64,000 nucleotides of DNA from NCBI RefSeq assembly GCF_014636865.1, contig NZ_BMER01000002.1:640646-704645 (forward strand), read 5' to 3'. Positions 25,441 through 34,146 of the stretch are shown here, piece after piece. Under the pieces are notes generated by a model. That model was not told the DNA's origin and did not search any database. It was given only the letters and a program-made list of their open reading frames with translations. Origin of the DNA: Parapedobacter pyrenivorans. GTDB taxonomy: Bacteria > Bacteroidota > Bacteroidia > Sphingobacteriales > Sphingobacteriaceae. The translations under genes and the position numbers were made by a program. Each line of letters opens with the position of its first letter. Positions within the stretch are counted from its first letter, which is position 1.

Positions 25441-26829
25441 TTAATAAGTTGTGATTTCGCCGAAGTACGTCCAAGCACCATTTCCCCAGTTAGATACGAC
25501 TTCCACTTTCAAGTATCGGCCCGCTTGCGGATTAGTCGTCTTGTAATCCAGTTCTTTCGAGTAATCATTCGACATTTCCGTAAGGTCGAGGACCGGCGTC
25601 CAATTTACATTGTCTTCGCTGACGGAAAAGACCACCTGCTTGGGTTCCATCCCGTGGTCGTCCTGTCGGTTCCATATCAGGAACCCCTTGATGGCCGGCC
25701 TCACCTTCTTCATATCAACGACAAACCATTGCGGCATTCCGTTCTTACTGCCATCAAAAGGTTCACTGTGCCAGGTGGTGCTTTTGTCGCCGTCAAAGAT
25801 TTTACTTACCCCCCAATCCGCGTTCCATTCCGATTTATAGTCAATCACTTCCCAGGTACTCTTTTCCCAGTCATACTCGCCGGTTGGTTTCGTCCCGGCC
25901 CACGTAGATACGTCTGCCACGTAAGTATAGGGCGCATCGGCCCAGTTCGACAGTACGTTTACCTTAAAGTATTTGGCGACGACCTTTTGTGGCAATTCCA
26001 ATACCTGCATGGTGCGTGAGGCTGGTAATTCCGGCACATCCAGCACTTCCGTCCAGTTAGTTCCGTCCATACTGGTTTCGAATTTTACGTGCTTCGGAAG
26101 GGCGTGTTGATCGGGATCTTGTCGGTTGATCCACGAGAATCCTTCAATGAGTTTGTATCCGTTCATGTTGATCGCGAACCACTGGGGCATTCCGGACAAC
26201 GCACTATGCCAGAAGGAGCTCCGGTTTCCATCGTACACGCTTTCAACCTCGAATCCTTCCTGCCATACGGATGAGGAACCATGCACCGCCCATAAATTTT
26301 CGAATGGCAGAAGCTCTACATCCCCTTTAATTACGATATAGGTGGTTTTTAACACTTCGTTGACGGGAATTTTATCTCCCGTAGCGGATTGAATGGTAAC
26401 CGGAAGGAGGTAATCATGTGCAAAATTGACCAATGAGGGTTCAATGATTACCGTTGCGACATCGGATATCCTGTTACCGTCCGGAATGGCGATTGAACTT
26501 TTGTCGAGCGACCAAGATCCGTCCGGTAATGGCGAATAGCTGGTATTGTTCTCCGTGTTATATCGATCTACCAACGTGTTGTCTACTGTAAGATTCACGG
26601 TGATTTCACCCTGGTTGTAATTGGTAGTGCCGCCGTAAGACACCGACAGCGGATAGGTAAACGGATCGTCAAGACTGATGGTCTGCTCTATCGGACCGTC
26701 AGCTGCTCCCGACAGGGATAGGAACATAAACTGTTCCAGTTCGATTGATTCTGCGTAAGGTTCACTACAGGAATTAAGAATAAGAATCCCGCACAGTATG
26801 CTGAATGCTAATTTTACAATATATTTCAT
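25441..26829 (-). CDS. DUF1735 lipoprotein with two F5/8 type C (discoidin) domains
   Basis: 462 residues. A signal peptide with lipobox-like LILNSC places it on a membrane, probably the cell surface. Residues about 30-170 form a DUF1735 (BT_3987-type) Ig-like domain: PLSVSYGGTTNYNQGEITVN, VDRYNTENNTSYSPLPDGSW. Two F5/8 type C carbohydrate-binding domains follow (about 185-310 and 325-462), each with the same pattern: SSFWHSALSGMPQWFAINM / TTWHSEPFDGSKNGMPQWF and YFKVNVLSNWADAPYTYV / YLKVEVVSNWGNGAWTYF. The internal likeness shows a domain duplication. It follows SusD by 23 bp and resembles surface glycan-binding proteins of SusE/F position. Confidence 0.88.
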   Translation of the reverse strand: MKYIVKLAFSILCGILILNSCSEPYAESIELEQFMFLSLSGAADGPIEQTISLDDPFTYPLSVSYGGTTNYNQGEITVNLTVDNTLVDRYNTENNTSYSPLPDGSWSLDKSSIAIPDGNRISDVATVIIEPSLVNFAHDYLLPVTIQSATGDKIPVNEVLKTTYIVIKGDVELLPFENLWAVHGSSSVWQEGFEVESVYDGNRSSFWHSALSGMPQWFAINMNGYKLIEGFSWINRQDPDQHALPKHVKFETSMDGTNWTEVLDVPELPASRTMQVLELPQKVVAKYFKVNVLSNWADAPYTYVADVSTWAGTKPTGEYDWEKSTWEVIDYKSEWNADWGVSKIFDGDKSTTWHSEPFDGSKNGMPQWFVVDMKKVRPAIKGFLIWNRQDDHGMEPKQVVFSVSEDNVNWTPVLDLTEMSNDYSKELDYKTTNPQAGRYLKVEVVSNWGNGAWTYFGEITTY

Positions 26830-26852
26830 ACACTCATTTCCGTTTGATGTGA

Positions 26853-29075
26853 TTAATTCCAGCCTGGATTTTGCCAGTCCGTACCAGTATGGCTTTGCAT
26901 TTTATTGATTTCTCCCTGCGGGATGGGGTAGAGATAGAATTTATCCTTGAAAGATTCCCGCTCGAACCCGATCCGTTCGTAGGTAAAGGAGTCGCCACCC
27001 ACATTGGTAATTCTCATTCCGGTGACATACCGTTCGACGTCCGCCATAATTTTCCATCGGCGCACATCAAAATAACGATGGCCTTCGTAGGCGAGTTCAA
27101 CACGGCGTTCGTTGCGGTAGCGTTTCTCGAATTCATCTTTCGATAACCCGGCGGGGAGGTCGGGCATATTTACCCTCCGGCGGATGGCATTGACCGCGTC
27201 GCGTGCGCTCATGGACATCCCATTGCCAATGTTGATGGCGGCATCCGGGTTACCGGTCGATTGATAGGCAGCTTCTGCGAAGTTAAGATACATTTCGGCA
27301 AGGCGGAACATGCGGATTTCACCATCGGCGTCATTGTCACGTCCCGACTTCCAGTTGTTGTACTTTCTCAGGTAGTAACCGGTATGGGTGGCGCGCCGGT
27401 CGGTCGAGGAAATCGCATCTTTTCCACCGACATAGCTTTGAACGGGGTCCGCTGAAGTCGCTTCGACCCTCACGTTGATTTCCATATCTTTCACGTAAAC
27501 GATATTTCCTCCATCTGAACCGACGTCGAACCGCAAGGAGTGGTTCGCCGCACCCCATGTCCACCAGCTTTCGCTCCTGTAGGGAGTCAAATCCAATTCG
27601 AAATCGATCCATTCGTCCGATTTATGAAGGACCACATTTTCGGGGGTTGATTGTCCTCCGGCAGCACCGGGTGCCTGGAAAAAGAACTGGGCATTGGTAA
27701 TCTCTACGTTACTTTTGTATTTGAATTTAAGCAATATCGAACCGGAAGAAGCGTTGATGTCACTGCCCAGGGTTGTGGTTGGCGCATTAGGATCGCCACC
27801 GAGGGTTTCGATGCGAAATGCGCCATCTTCTTCCGTGATTGAAATATTATTTCCGGAGGTCGTCATTTCAAGCGGATAATGGTCATCCCTTGACGGTTCG
27901 GTCGATGCGCCTAAATCCCGTTTTGCACCATTGAAGTAAACGGTTGCGTAGAAACGGGGATCCCTTCCCGCATAGGGGTTTTCTGGATCATACCCCGATG
28001 CCGCGTTGATGATGGGCTGCAGGTGCTGGGGGTCCGAATAGCCTGTAATCGGAGGCAGTCCGGTAGCCTGCATCTCATAGCTATCCACCAGCTCCTGTGT
28101 AGGGCTTGCCCCCGCTGAGTTTTGCCCCGGGGTGGAGGGCATTCCATGGCTTCCCCATACATTTACTTTCGGTCCGCCGTAAATGGTCTCCTTATCGCGG
28201 GCACGCTGCTCGTCGTGCTGTGTAATAAAATAGAGTTCATAGGAGTTCTGAGCAATATCCTCGTTAGGAACGTCCGTCCAAAGTTCGTAACCATTAGTCA
28301 AAAGATTGGACAACGCGTTGCCCGTAATTTCAGCGGCCCCGCTCCATGAATAGGTGCCGTCGGCGAATGAAGGACTGGCAGCGTAAAGTGTCGCTTCAGA
28401 ACGGATGGCTTGCACCACCGCCCGGTTCATAATCCAGTTTTCTCCCACGCGTACAGTCCAAGAGAAACCTAATGATGATTCGGGTGCGCGCATCGCGGCA
28501 TCGCAATCAGCCAGTATTTGCGTGACAACGGCCGATACCGGTGAACGACCATCCTGGCTGAAGTCGTGGTCGATCTCGTAAGCGGCGGTGACCAATGGAA
28601 CTGCGCCGTAGCGTTTGATTAACTGTAGGTAATAAAGCGCCCTGAGCGTATGAGCCTGTGCTTTCCAAGAGGAGATCTCATCTTCGAGCGAGGCTAGGTC
28701 TTCGGCTGAAACACCTTCGATCCTTTCAAGAAAGATATTGCATTTGCGGATAGATTGATAAATGTCGCTCCATGGCTGCCCGTCCACGTTGGTGTAATTG
28801 GCCGCCGAAAAAGCATCGGCGTACCATAGGGAAGGGAGTGATCCTTGGAACACCCGTTCCGAACTGTGCGCTTCATCGGTAAGTGCCGAACGGTTGATAT
28901 CCGGAAAGATGCGGGAATTGTAGCACGCATTCAGGTACCCCCTTACTCCGTTCTTGGTTTGGAACAGTTCATCGAGCGAAGAGCGCCCGTCATACTCAAG
29001 CTCCAGCAGTTTGTTGCAGGAAGGCGTAAAACCGGCCACCAATGCGATTATTGAGAAGATAATATATTTTTTCAT
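26853..29075 (-). CDS. SusD/RagB-family lipoprotein with an inserted beta-rich domain
   Basis: About 740 residues, some 110 longer than the other SusD of this locus. The lipobox ends FTPSC (Cys20), followed by NKLLELEYDGRSS. SusD helices (WKAQAHTLRALYYLQLIKRYGAVPLV) and the C-terminal RagB signature NERRVELAYEGHRYFDVRRW are intact. Residues about 400-545 have no match in the sister SusD and look like a beta-sandwich (SGSILLKFKYKSNVEITNAQ; EWIDFELDLTPYRS; SLRFDVGSDGGNIVYVKDME), possibly a carbohydrate-binding module placed in the glycan-binding loop region. The frame opens at a TTG (29084), but ATG 29075 is preferred. It follows its SusC by 13 bp. Confidence 0.93.
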   Translation of the reverse strand: MKKYIIFSIIALVAGFTPSCNKLLELEYDGRSSLDELFQTKNGVRGYLNACYNSRIFPDINRSALTDEAHSSERVFQGSLPSLWYADAFSAANYTNVDGQPWSDIYQSIRKCNIFLERIEGVSAEDLASLEDEISSWKAQAHTLRALYYLQLIKRYGAVPLVTAAYEIDHDFSQDGRSPVSAVVTQILADCDAAMRAPESSLGFSWTVRVGENWIMNRAVVQAIRSEATLYAASPSFADGTYSWSGAAEITGNALSNLLTNGYELWTDVPNEDIAQNSYELYFITQHDEQRARDKETIYGGPKVNVWGSHGMPSTPGQNSAGASPTQELVDSYEMQATGLPPITGYSDPQHLQPIINAASGYDPENPYAGRDPRFYATVYFNGAKRDLGASTEPSRDDHYPLEMTTSGNNISITEEDGAFRIETLGGDPNAPTTTLGSDINASSGSILLKFKYKSNVEITNAQFFFQAPGAAGGQSTPENVVLHKSDEWIDFELDLTPYRSESWWTWGAANHSLRFDVGSDGGNIVYVKDMEINVRVEATSADPVQSYVGGKDAISSTDRRATHTGYYLRKYNNWKSGRDNDADGEIRMFRLAEMYLNFAEAAYQSTGNPDAAINIGNGMSMSARDAVNAIRRRVNMPDLPAGLSKDEFEKRYRNERRVELAYEGHRYFDVRRWKIMADVERYVTGMRITNVGGDSFTYERIGFERESFKDKFYLYPIPQGEINKMQSHTGTDWQNPGWN

Positions 29076-29088
29076 TATCGTCAAATTT

Positions 29089-32000
29089 TTAGAATTTAAT
29101 ACTTAACCCCACGTTGTATAAACGATATACAGGAATGCCTTCGATACCACCATCATAGTGTCCTTCTGGCCCATAAATATCATGATCCAGCTTATCCCAT
29201 GTCAGTAGGTTTTGCCCACTCAGAAAGAACCTTATGCCGTTGTAGGCTTTGAACGTATACCCCATTTCCAGGTTTTTTAACCGGAGATAGGACTTATCTT
29301 CGACAAAGAAATTGCTGGGTTCATGATTGGAATTTTTCTTGGCAGACAATGCAGGATACGTGATTTTCTCTCCATTGGCGTAGCGATCGGCTGTCCAGGC
29401 GGTTTTGTGCCATTCGGAATACATGCCTTCAAAATTATACTCTACGCGGCTATTGGACATATCGATTGTCCAATAATCAGCAATTCCCTGGAAAAGAAAA
29501 TTCAGGTCAAAGTTTTTGTACTTGAATCCACCATGGAAAGCATAGAAGAAGTTCGGTAATGTGCCATTTCCGAGGGGTACTTTATCCTTGTCATTGATTT
29601 TACCGTCGGCATTCAGGTCATAGTATTTAAGATAACCGGGTCTGGGTGTACCAATCTCATAGGTCAAACCACTGTTATCAATCTCATCCTGGCTGTTGAA
29701 ATATCCATTGCCGTTATGGTCATCGACCATGTAACCCCAATCCTGTCCAATCGGATATCCTTCCTGACGGAGGCGATAGGCATAGTCCTCTGCCCGTTCG
29801 CTTTCGTCCCAGAAAATGATTTTATTTTTGTTGTAAGCTAGCCATCCACCAAAAGACACCGTCAGGTCACGGGTAACATCTCTTGTGAAATCGAGCGCCA
29901 CCTCGTATCCTTTGTTTTCGAAGACACCAACGTTCGTCCTTGGGTAATTTCCGAGAGGAACCCCTTGGTAGTCGGGTGTTTTTGATATAGCACTGGTAAC
30001 ACCGTTTTCCGTTCGCTCATTATATGCATCGACAGATAGTGTCACATTATTAAACAACGAAAGGTCGACTCCCAGATTCTTCTTTGTGATGATTTCCGGA
30101 TCGAGGAGCGGATTGGCAACCTGGCCTTCGTTTACGTTATGGCCGCCCAGAAATCCAAATCCACCACCGGTCAACGTCACGTTGTCGAGGTAGACGTACC
30201 TGCCAATTCCTCGGTCGTTACCGGTTTTACCCCACGAACCACGGAATTTCAAGTACGTTAGCACGGGATTCGCTTTTAAAAACGACTCGTTGGTGGCCAC
30301 CCAGCCCGCAGAAATAGCGGGGAAGACGGTGAAGCGGTTCTGGCGGGAGTATTGTTCCGAACCGGAATAGCCCAGATCGAATTTAACTAAGTACCGGCTG
30401 TCAAATCCATAAGTCGCACTCACGCCGGAGTTTACCCGTTTGTAAGGCAATCCGGCACCGGCCTTATTGAGGTGCTGATAAAAGCTGTAAGCCATGGCGC
30501 TCACAGCGTGTATATTTTTGAACTTCCTATGATAACTCAAGACACCTTTATAGTTCAGGTTGTAATAAAATTGGGTGCTGCTTCTGTACTGCAAGGGCGT
30601 ATTGACCTGTGTCCGTATCTTCTCGAACTCCAACTCGGAATAATCTTTGGTACGTACCCATTCTTCATAGGTACGGTTTACGAACAGTCCTTTGACCGCG
30701 TTGGTTTGGTAGCCGTAGTTGCCGCTCAGGCTCAACCCCGGTGTCAGAAAGCTGAGGTCGAGTTTGGGTGCAAACTGTGCGTAAATATTGGTGACGGTGT
30801 ACTGGTCGTAACCAAGACGGTTGATGACGGCCCAGGAGGTGATTGGTTCAGTTTCCGTAACGACTACTTCACCGCCCGAGACCTCACCGGTTTCGGGGTC
30901 TTGTACCAGCGGAGTGGTCGGCCCATAATTATAGGGTGGTAAGGTGAAAAAACGATACCAGATTCGCTTCGCGAACCCGTCCCAGTTGCCCCCATAGGTT
31001 AATTCCACCGCATGACCGCCCGGCGTTCTTTCCCGCTTGACGTTCCCACTGAGATTCACCCCAATAGAAAAGTATTTAGATAAGTTGACATCCACGTTTG
31101 AACGGATGTTTGCCCATACAAAACTGTTGTTGGGGTTATAATCAGTAGTTGTCGGATCTACCTTCCACATGCCATCCTGATGCAGTACATTCACGTTGGT
31201 GTAGAAAACGGCATGGTCCCCGCCACCTGTTAGATTAAGATTCATCCTACTCATTTGAGTAAGGTCTTTGGCATTCATTGCCCGCCAGTTATTGTCGGGG
31301 AAATAATCCCTGTCTTCGCCCGCGACGAATCCATCTTCAGCAACTTGGCTGAAATAGGAGTACGCTCCGTTGCCATCGTTGTAACCCGCCTGGTTACGCA
31401 GCCGCACAAAATCGGCCGAACCGATGTGGGGCGGGGTGGTCGTCCGTTGTTCAAAAGTTCGATTAATTTCGGCGTCTATTCTCAGCGGCTGTTTTATGCC
31501 CCGCTTGGTCGTGATGACAATCACACCATTAGCTCCGTGGATCCCGTACAACGCCTGGGCGGATGCATCTTTTAATACGCTGATGGATTCGACCTCGTTG
31601 GCCGTGATGTACTCAAAAAGCTCATTGCCATTGTAATCATACGGGAATCCATCGATGACAATCATAGCCGTGCCACCGTTGGGAGAGGAGCTGCCTCTCA
31701 GCCAAAGTTCCGTGTTGGTTCGTGCCGGCTCCGAATAGGTCTCTCGGGTAAACAATCCCGGTAAACGTCCGGCAAGTGACATCGAGAGGTTCCCAACGGG
31801 AGAGCGACGTAACTCTTCACTGGTCACTTCGGCAGTGGAAGCGGTAACGTCCTTTTTTTGTTGGGTATAATTGCCGAAGTATAGTTTTTCATCCAGGTCA
31901 TATGTTTCGGCACGTTTCATGGTCACATTCAACGCCCCATCGGTAACCTCATTTGTTTGCGACAGGTACCCGCGCATCGAGAAGACCAGGTGTTTGCTAT

Positions 32001-32199
32001 CGTCGTTGATTCGCACCTCATAATCACCGTTTTTGTCGGTCGCGGCAACATTTTTACCGTTGGCTGAGGTGACGGTTACCCCCTGCAGTATTGAGCCATA
32101 TTCATCTTTGACCGTCCCGTTGACCTGCGCTTGGAGGAACCCTGCCCACAAAAGCAACGAAACTAATAGATGTATGGTTTTATTTGTTAAATTATTCAT
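29089..32199 (-). CDS. SusC/RagA-family TonB-linked outer membrane transporter (second of tandem pair)
   Basis: 1036 residues: Sec signal ending GFLQAQ, carboxypeptidase-regulatory-like domain (VNGTVKDEYGSILQGVTVTS), plug with ISVLKDASAQALYGIHGANG (a divergent form of the usual AAIYGARGANG), then the barrel ending YRLYNVGLSIKF. The linker between sandwich and plug (DLDEKLYFGNYTQQKKDVTA) lacks the normal EVVVIGYG motif, a mark of a divergent SusC class that pairs with the long SusD downstream. There is no STN domain. It is 30 bp after the first SusD and reads from the divergent promoter at 37.6 kb. Confidence 0.95.
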   Translation of the reverse strand: MNNLTNKTIHLLVSLLLWAGFLQAQVNGTVKDEYGSILQGVTVTSANGKNVAATDKNGDYEVRINDDSKHLVFSMRGYLSQTNEVTDGALNVTMKRAETYDLDEKLYFGNYTQQKKDVTASTAEVTSEELRRSPVGNLSMSLAGRLPGLFTRETYSEPARTNTELWLRGSSSPNGGTAMIVIDGFPYDYNGNELFEYITANEVESISVLKDASAQALYGIHGANGVIVITTKRGIKQPLRIDAEINRTFEQRTTTPPHIGSADFVRLRNQAGYNDGNGAYSYFSQVAEDGFVAGEDRDYFPDNNWRAMNAKDLTQMSRMNLNLTGGGDHAVFYTNVNVLHQDGMWKVDPTTTDYNPNNSFVWANIRSNVDVNLSKYFSIGVNLSGNVKRERTPGGHAVELTYGGNWDGFAKRIWYRFFTLPPYNYGPTTPLVQDPETGEVSGGEVVVTETEPITSWAVINRLGYDQYTVTNIYAQFAPKLDLSFLTPGLSLSGNYGYQTNAVKGLFVNRTYEEWVRTKDYSELEFEKIRTQVNTPLQYRSSTQFYYNLNYKGVLSYHRKFKNIHAVSAMAYSFYQHLNKAGAGLPYKRVNSGVSATYGFDSRYLVKFDLGYSGSEQYSRQNRFTVFPAISAGWVATNESFLKANPVLTYLKFRGSWGKTGNDRGIGRYVYLDNVTLTGGGFGFLGGHNVNEGQVANPLLDPEIITKKNLGVDLSLFNNVTLSVDAYNERTENGVTSAISKTPDYQGVPLGNYPRTNVGVFENKGYEVALDFTRDVTRDLTVSFGGWLAYNKNKIIFWDESERAEDYAYRLRQEGYPIGQDWGYMVDDHNGNGYFNSQDEIDNSGLTYEIGTPRPGYLKYYDLNADGKINDKDKVPLGNGTLPNFFYAFHGGFKYKNFDLNFLFQGIADYWTIDMSNSRVEYNFEGMYSEWHKTAWTADRYANGEKITYPALSAKKNSNHEPSNFFVEDKSYLRLKNLEMGYTFKAYNGIRFFLSGQNLLTWDKLDHDIYGPEGHYDGGIEGIPVYRLYNVGLSIKF

Positions 32200-32229
32200 A
32201 AATGAATTTCGTTTGAATTAACAATCAAA

Positions 32230-34125
32230 TTACCACCCCGGATTTTGCCAGTTCTCGCCGGTCAGACCGATCATGATATTCGCGTCATCCAGCGGTATGG
32301 GAAACCACAAAAACTTACGCGAATAGCTCAACCGCTCGCGTGACACCGGACCTCTGGCATACGTGTAGGTTCCGTCATCGTTGCGCGTAATATGTGCTGC
32401 GGTAACCCACCGATCGGTTTTCTCAAGGTCTTCTTCAGGCTTGTGCCAGCGACGGACGTCAAAGTAACGATGTGCCTCAAACGCAAGTTCCACCCGGCGT
32501 TCATTACGAATACGAAGCAGGAGTTGATCCTTAGAAAGCCCCTGCGGCAATTCAAGCATATTTACGCGTCGGCGAATGGCATTGATAGCCTCGTACGCTT
32601 CGTTCAAGTGACCGGCTTCCGCAGCCGCTTCTGCAAGATTCAGATAAATCTCTGCTAATCTCATTACTTTCGGATAGGCCATTCCAACGTTCACGACTTC
32701 CTGTCCAGCATTCGGGTGAAGAAATTTCCGCAGGAAATAGCCGGTGCGCGTAGCCTTCCGAGTAGTCGGGTGTCTGCCTGTCTGGGGTTCGCCCTCCCAA
32801 GTCGCAATTACGCGTGTTCGATAGCCCCTGCCTGCAGGATAATTTTCGGCACTTTCCGTAGTTTCATCGAAAGGCCAGTAGCATTTACGTTTTGAGCCGT
32901 TGTAGTAGATAGAGGCGTAAAATCGCGGATCGCGGTTTTCGTAGGGATTTTGCTCATCATATAGCGTATTACTGGGGTTGAAGTTGGGCTGTAGGTGGGT
33001 AACTTCATCCGTGTATGGTTTGGACAGGTCAAGGATCGGTTCGCCGTCAATAGTTTCAAAACAATCAACGATTTCCTGCGATGGACAGGTACCGGCCTTG
33101 TATCCTCCTTGAGCCCCCACTCCTTCTGTGCCGAAACCATCTTGACCCGCATTGGTTTGATAAATCGTCTCTTTATCGGTCGGGTTACTTTCGTAAGCCA
33201 TGCTGTTACAGAAATATTCGTTGAAAAGCTTGGCGGCATCGTTTGGTAAAAACACATCCGGGTTGTCGTTCCAAGACGCGAAATTAACGTTGTTGTATAA
33301 TTCATACCCATTTGCTTTCAGGTTTGCAAGAGCTTGCCTATTAATTTGATAAGCTTCTTCCCAGTAGTCGTTTCCTTCGTTGTACAATGGACTTGCAGCA
33401 TAGAGCGACATCCTTGACTTAATCCCCTCTGCAACTGCTTTGGTGAGTCGGAATGCCTCGGCGTTGGAAGTAATGCGCCAGGGTAATTCCGCAGTCGACA
33501 GCGCGACATCACAATCTTCGATAATAAATTGCACCACATCGTAATAGGAGCTTCTGACCGTTTGGGAAAAATCATCTTCGTAACTGTGTGCTTCCCTGAC
33601 AATAGGGAGCGGGCATCCGAAAAACTTAAGCAGTACCATGTAATAATAAGCCCGCAGCAAATGTGCTTCGGCCTTCCATCGCGCACGATTGGTCTCACTC
33701 TTTACCTTTGCCCCGTCGATATTGCCTAGGAATATCGAGCATTTACGGATGCCTTCCCACATGCGTACCCAATACTTGCCATTGCCGGCATTGTCCCATT
33801 CTTCATTAAAATGAGAGGCAGCCGAGACATTCCCGCTATACAACTTTCCTGAAGTGATCCATGCTTCGGCCTCCGCATCCGTATCCCAAGATTCATCGCT
33901 CCAGTCTACTGGTCCACGCATATGAAAGAAATAGGCTTTCCCTTCTCCGGGGATGTATGCGTAACAGGAATTCATATAGGCGGCGGTTTTTTCATCATCT
34001 TGAAAAACGTCCTCGAGGGCAATTTTACCATCGGGAGCCTGGTCTAAAACATCAGAGCATCCACTAAGTAATATAGACGCAACCAATGCCAGTGTTTTTG
34101 TGATTTTAGATATATGATTAGTCAT
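32230..34125 (-). CDS. SusD/RagB-family lipoprotein (first of tandem pair)
   Basis: 631 residues. Signal peptide with a good lipobox LLSGC, then SDVLDQAPDGKIALEDVFQD, the standard SusD start. Helical core: WKAEAHLLRAYYYMVLLKFF. The RagB signature NERRVELAFEAHRYFDVRRWH and the C-terminal IGLTGENWQNPGW are intact. It is the lid of the SusC encoded 21 bp upstream. It shares clear likeness with the other SusD of this locus in the C-terminal domain, so the tandem SusCD pairs may have arisen by duplication followed by acquisition of the insert in the second copy. Confidence 0.95.
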   Translation of the reverse strand: MTNHISKITKTLALVASILLSGCSDVLDQAPDGKIALEDVFQDDEKTAAYMNSCYAYIPGEGKAYFFHMRGPVDWSDESWDTDAEAEAWITSGKLYSGNVSAASHFNEEWDNAGNGKYWVRMWEGIRKCSIFLGNIDGAKVKSETNRARWKAEAHLLRAYYYMVLLKFFGCPLPIVREAHSYEDDFSQTVRSSYYDVVQFIIEDCDVALSTAELPWRITSNAEAFRLTKAVAEGIKSRMSLYAASPLYNEGNDYWEEAYQINRQALANLKANGYELYNNVNFASWNDNPDVFLPNDAAKLFNEYFCNSMAYESNPTDKETIYQTNAGQDGFGTEGVGAQGGYKAGTCPSQEIVDCFETIDGEPILDLSKPYTDEVTHLQPNFNPSNTLYDEQNPYENRDPRFYASIYYNGSKRKCYWPFDETTESAENYPAGRGYRTRVIATWEGEPQTGRHPTTRKATRTGYFLRKFLHPNAGQEVVNVGMAYPKVMRLAEIYLNLAEAAAEAGHLNEAYEAINAIRRRVNMLELPQGLSKDQLLLRIRNERRVELAFEAHRYFDVRRWHKPEEDLEKTDRWVTAAHITRNDDGTYTYARGPVSRERLSYSRKFLWFPIPLDDANIMIGLTGENWQNPGW

Positions 34126-34146
34126 AGCAATTTCTTTATTACAGTG

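Noticed and set aside
32808..33311. Minus-strand 167-codon ORF within SusD in another frame
   Set aside because: Same-strand shadow frame of the intact SusD at 32230-34125; composition is Thr/Arg-rich with no motif.
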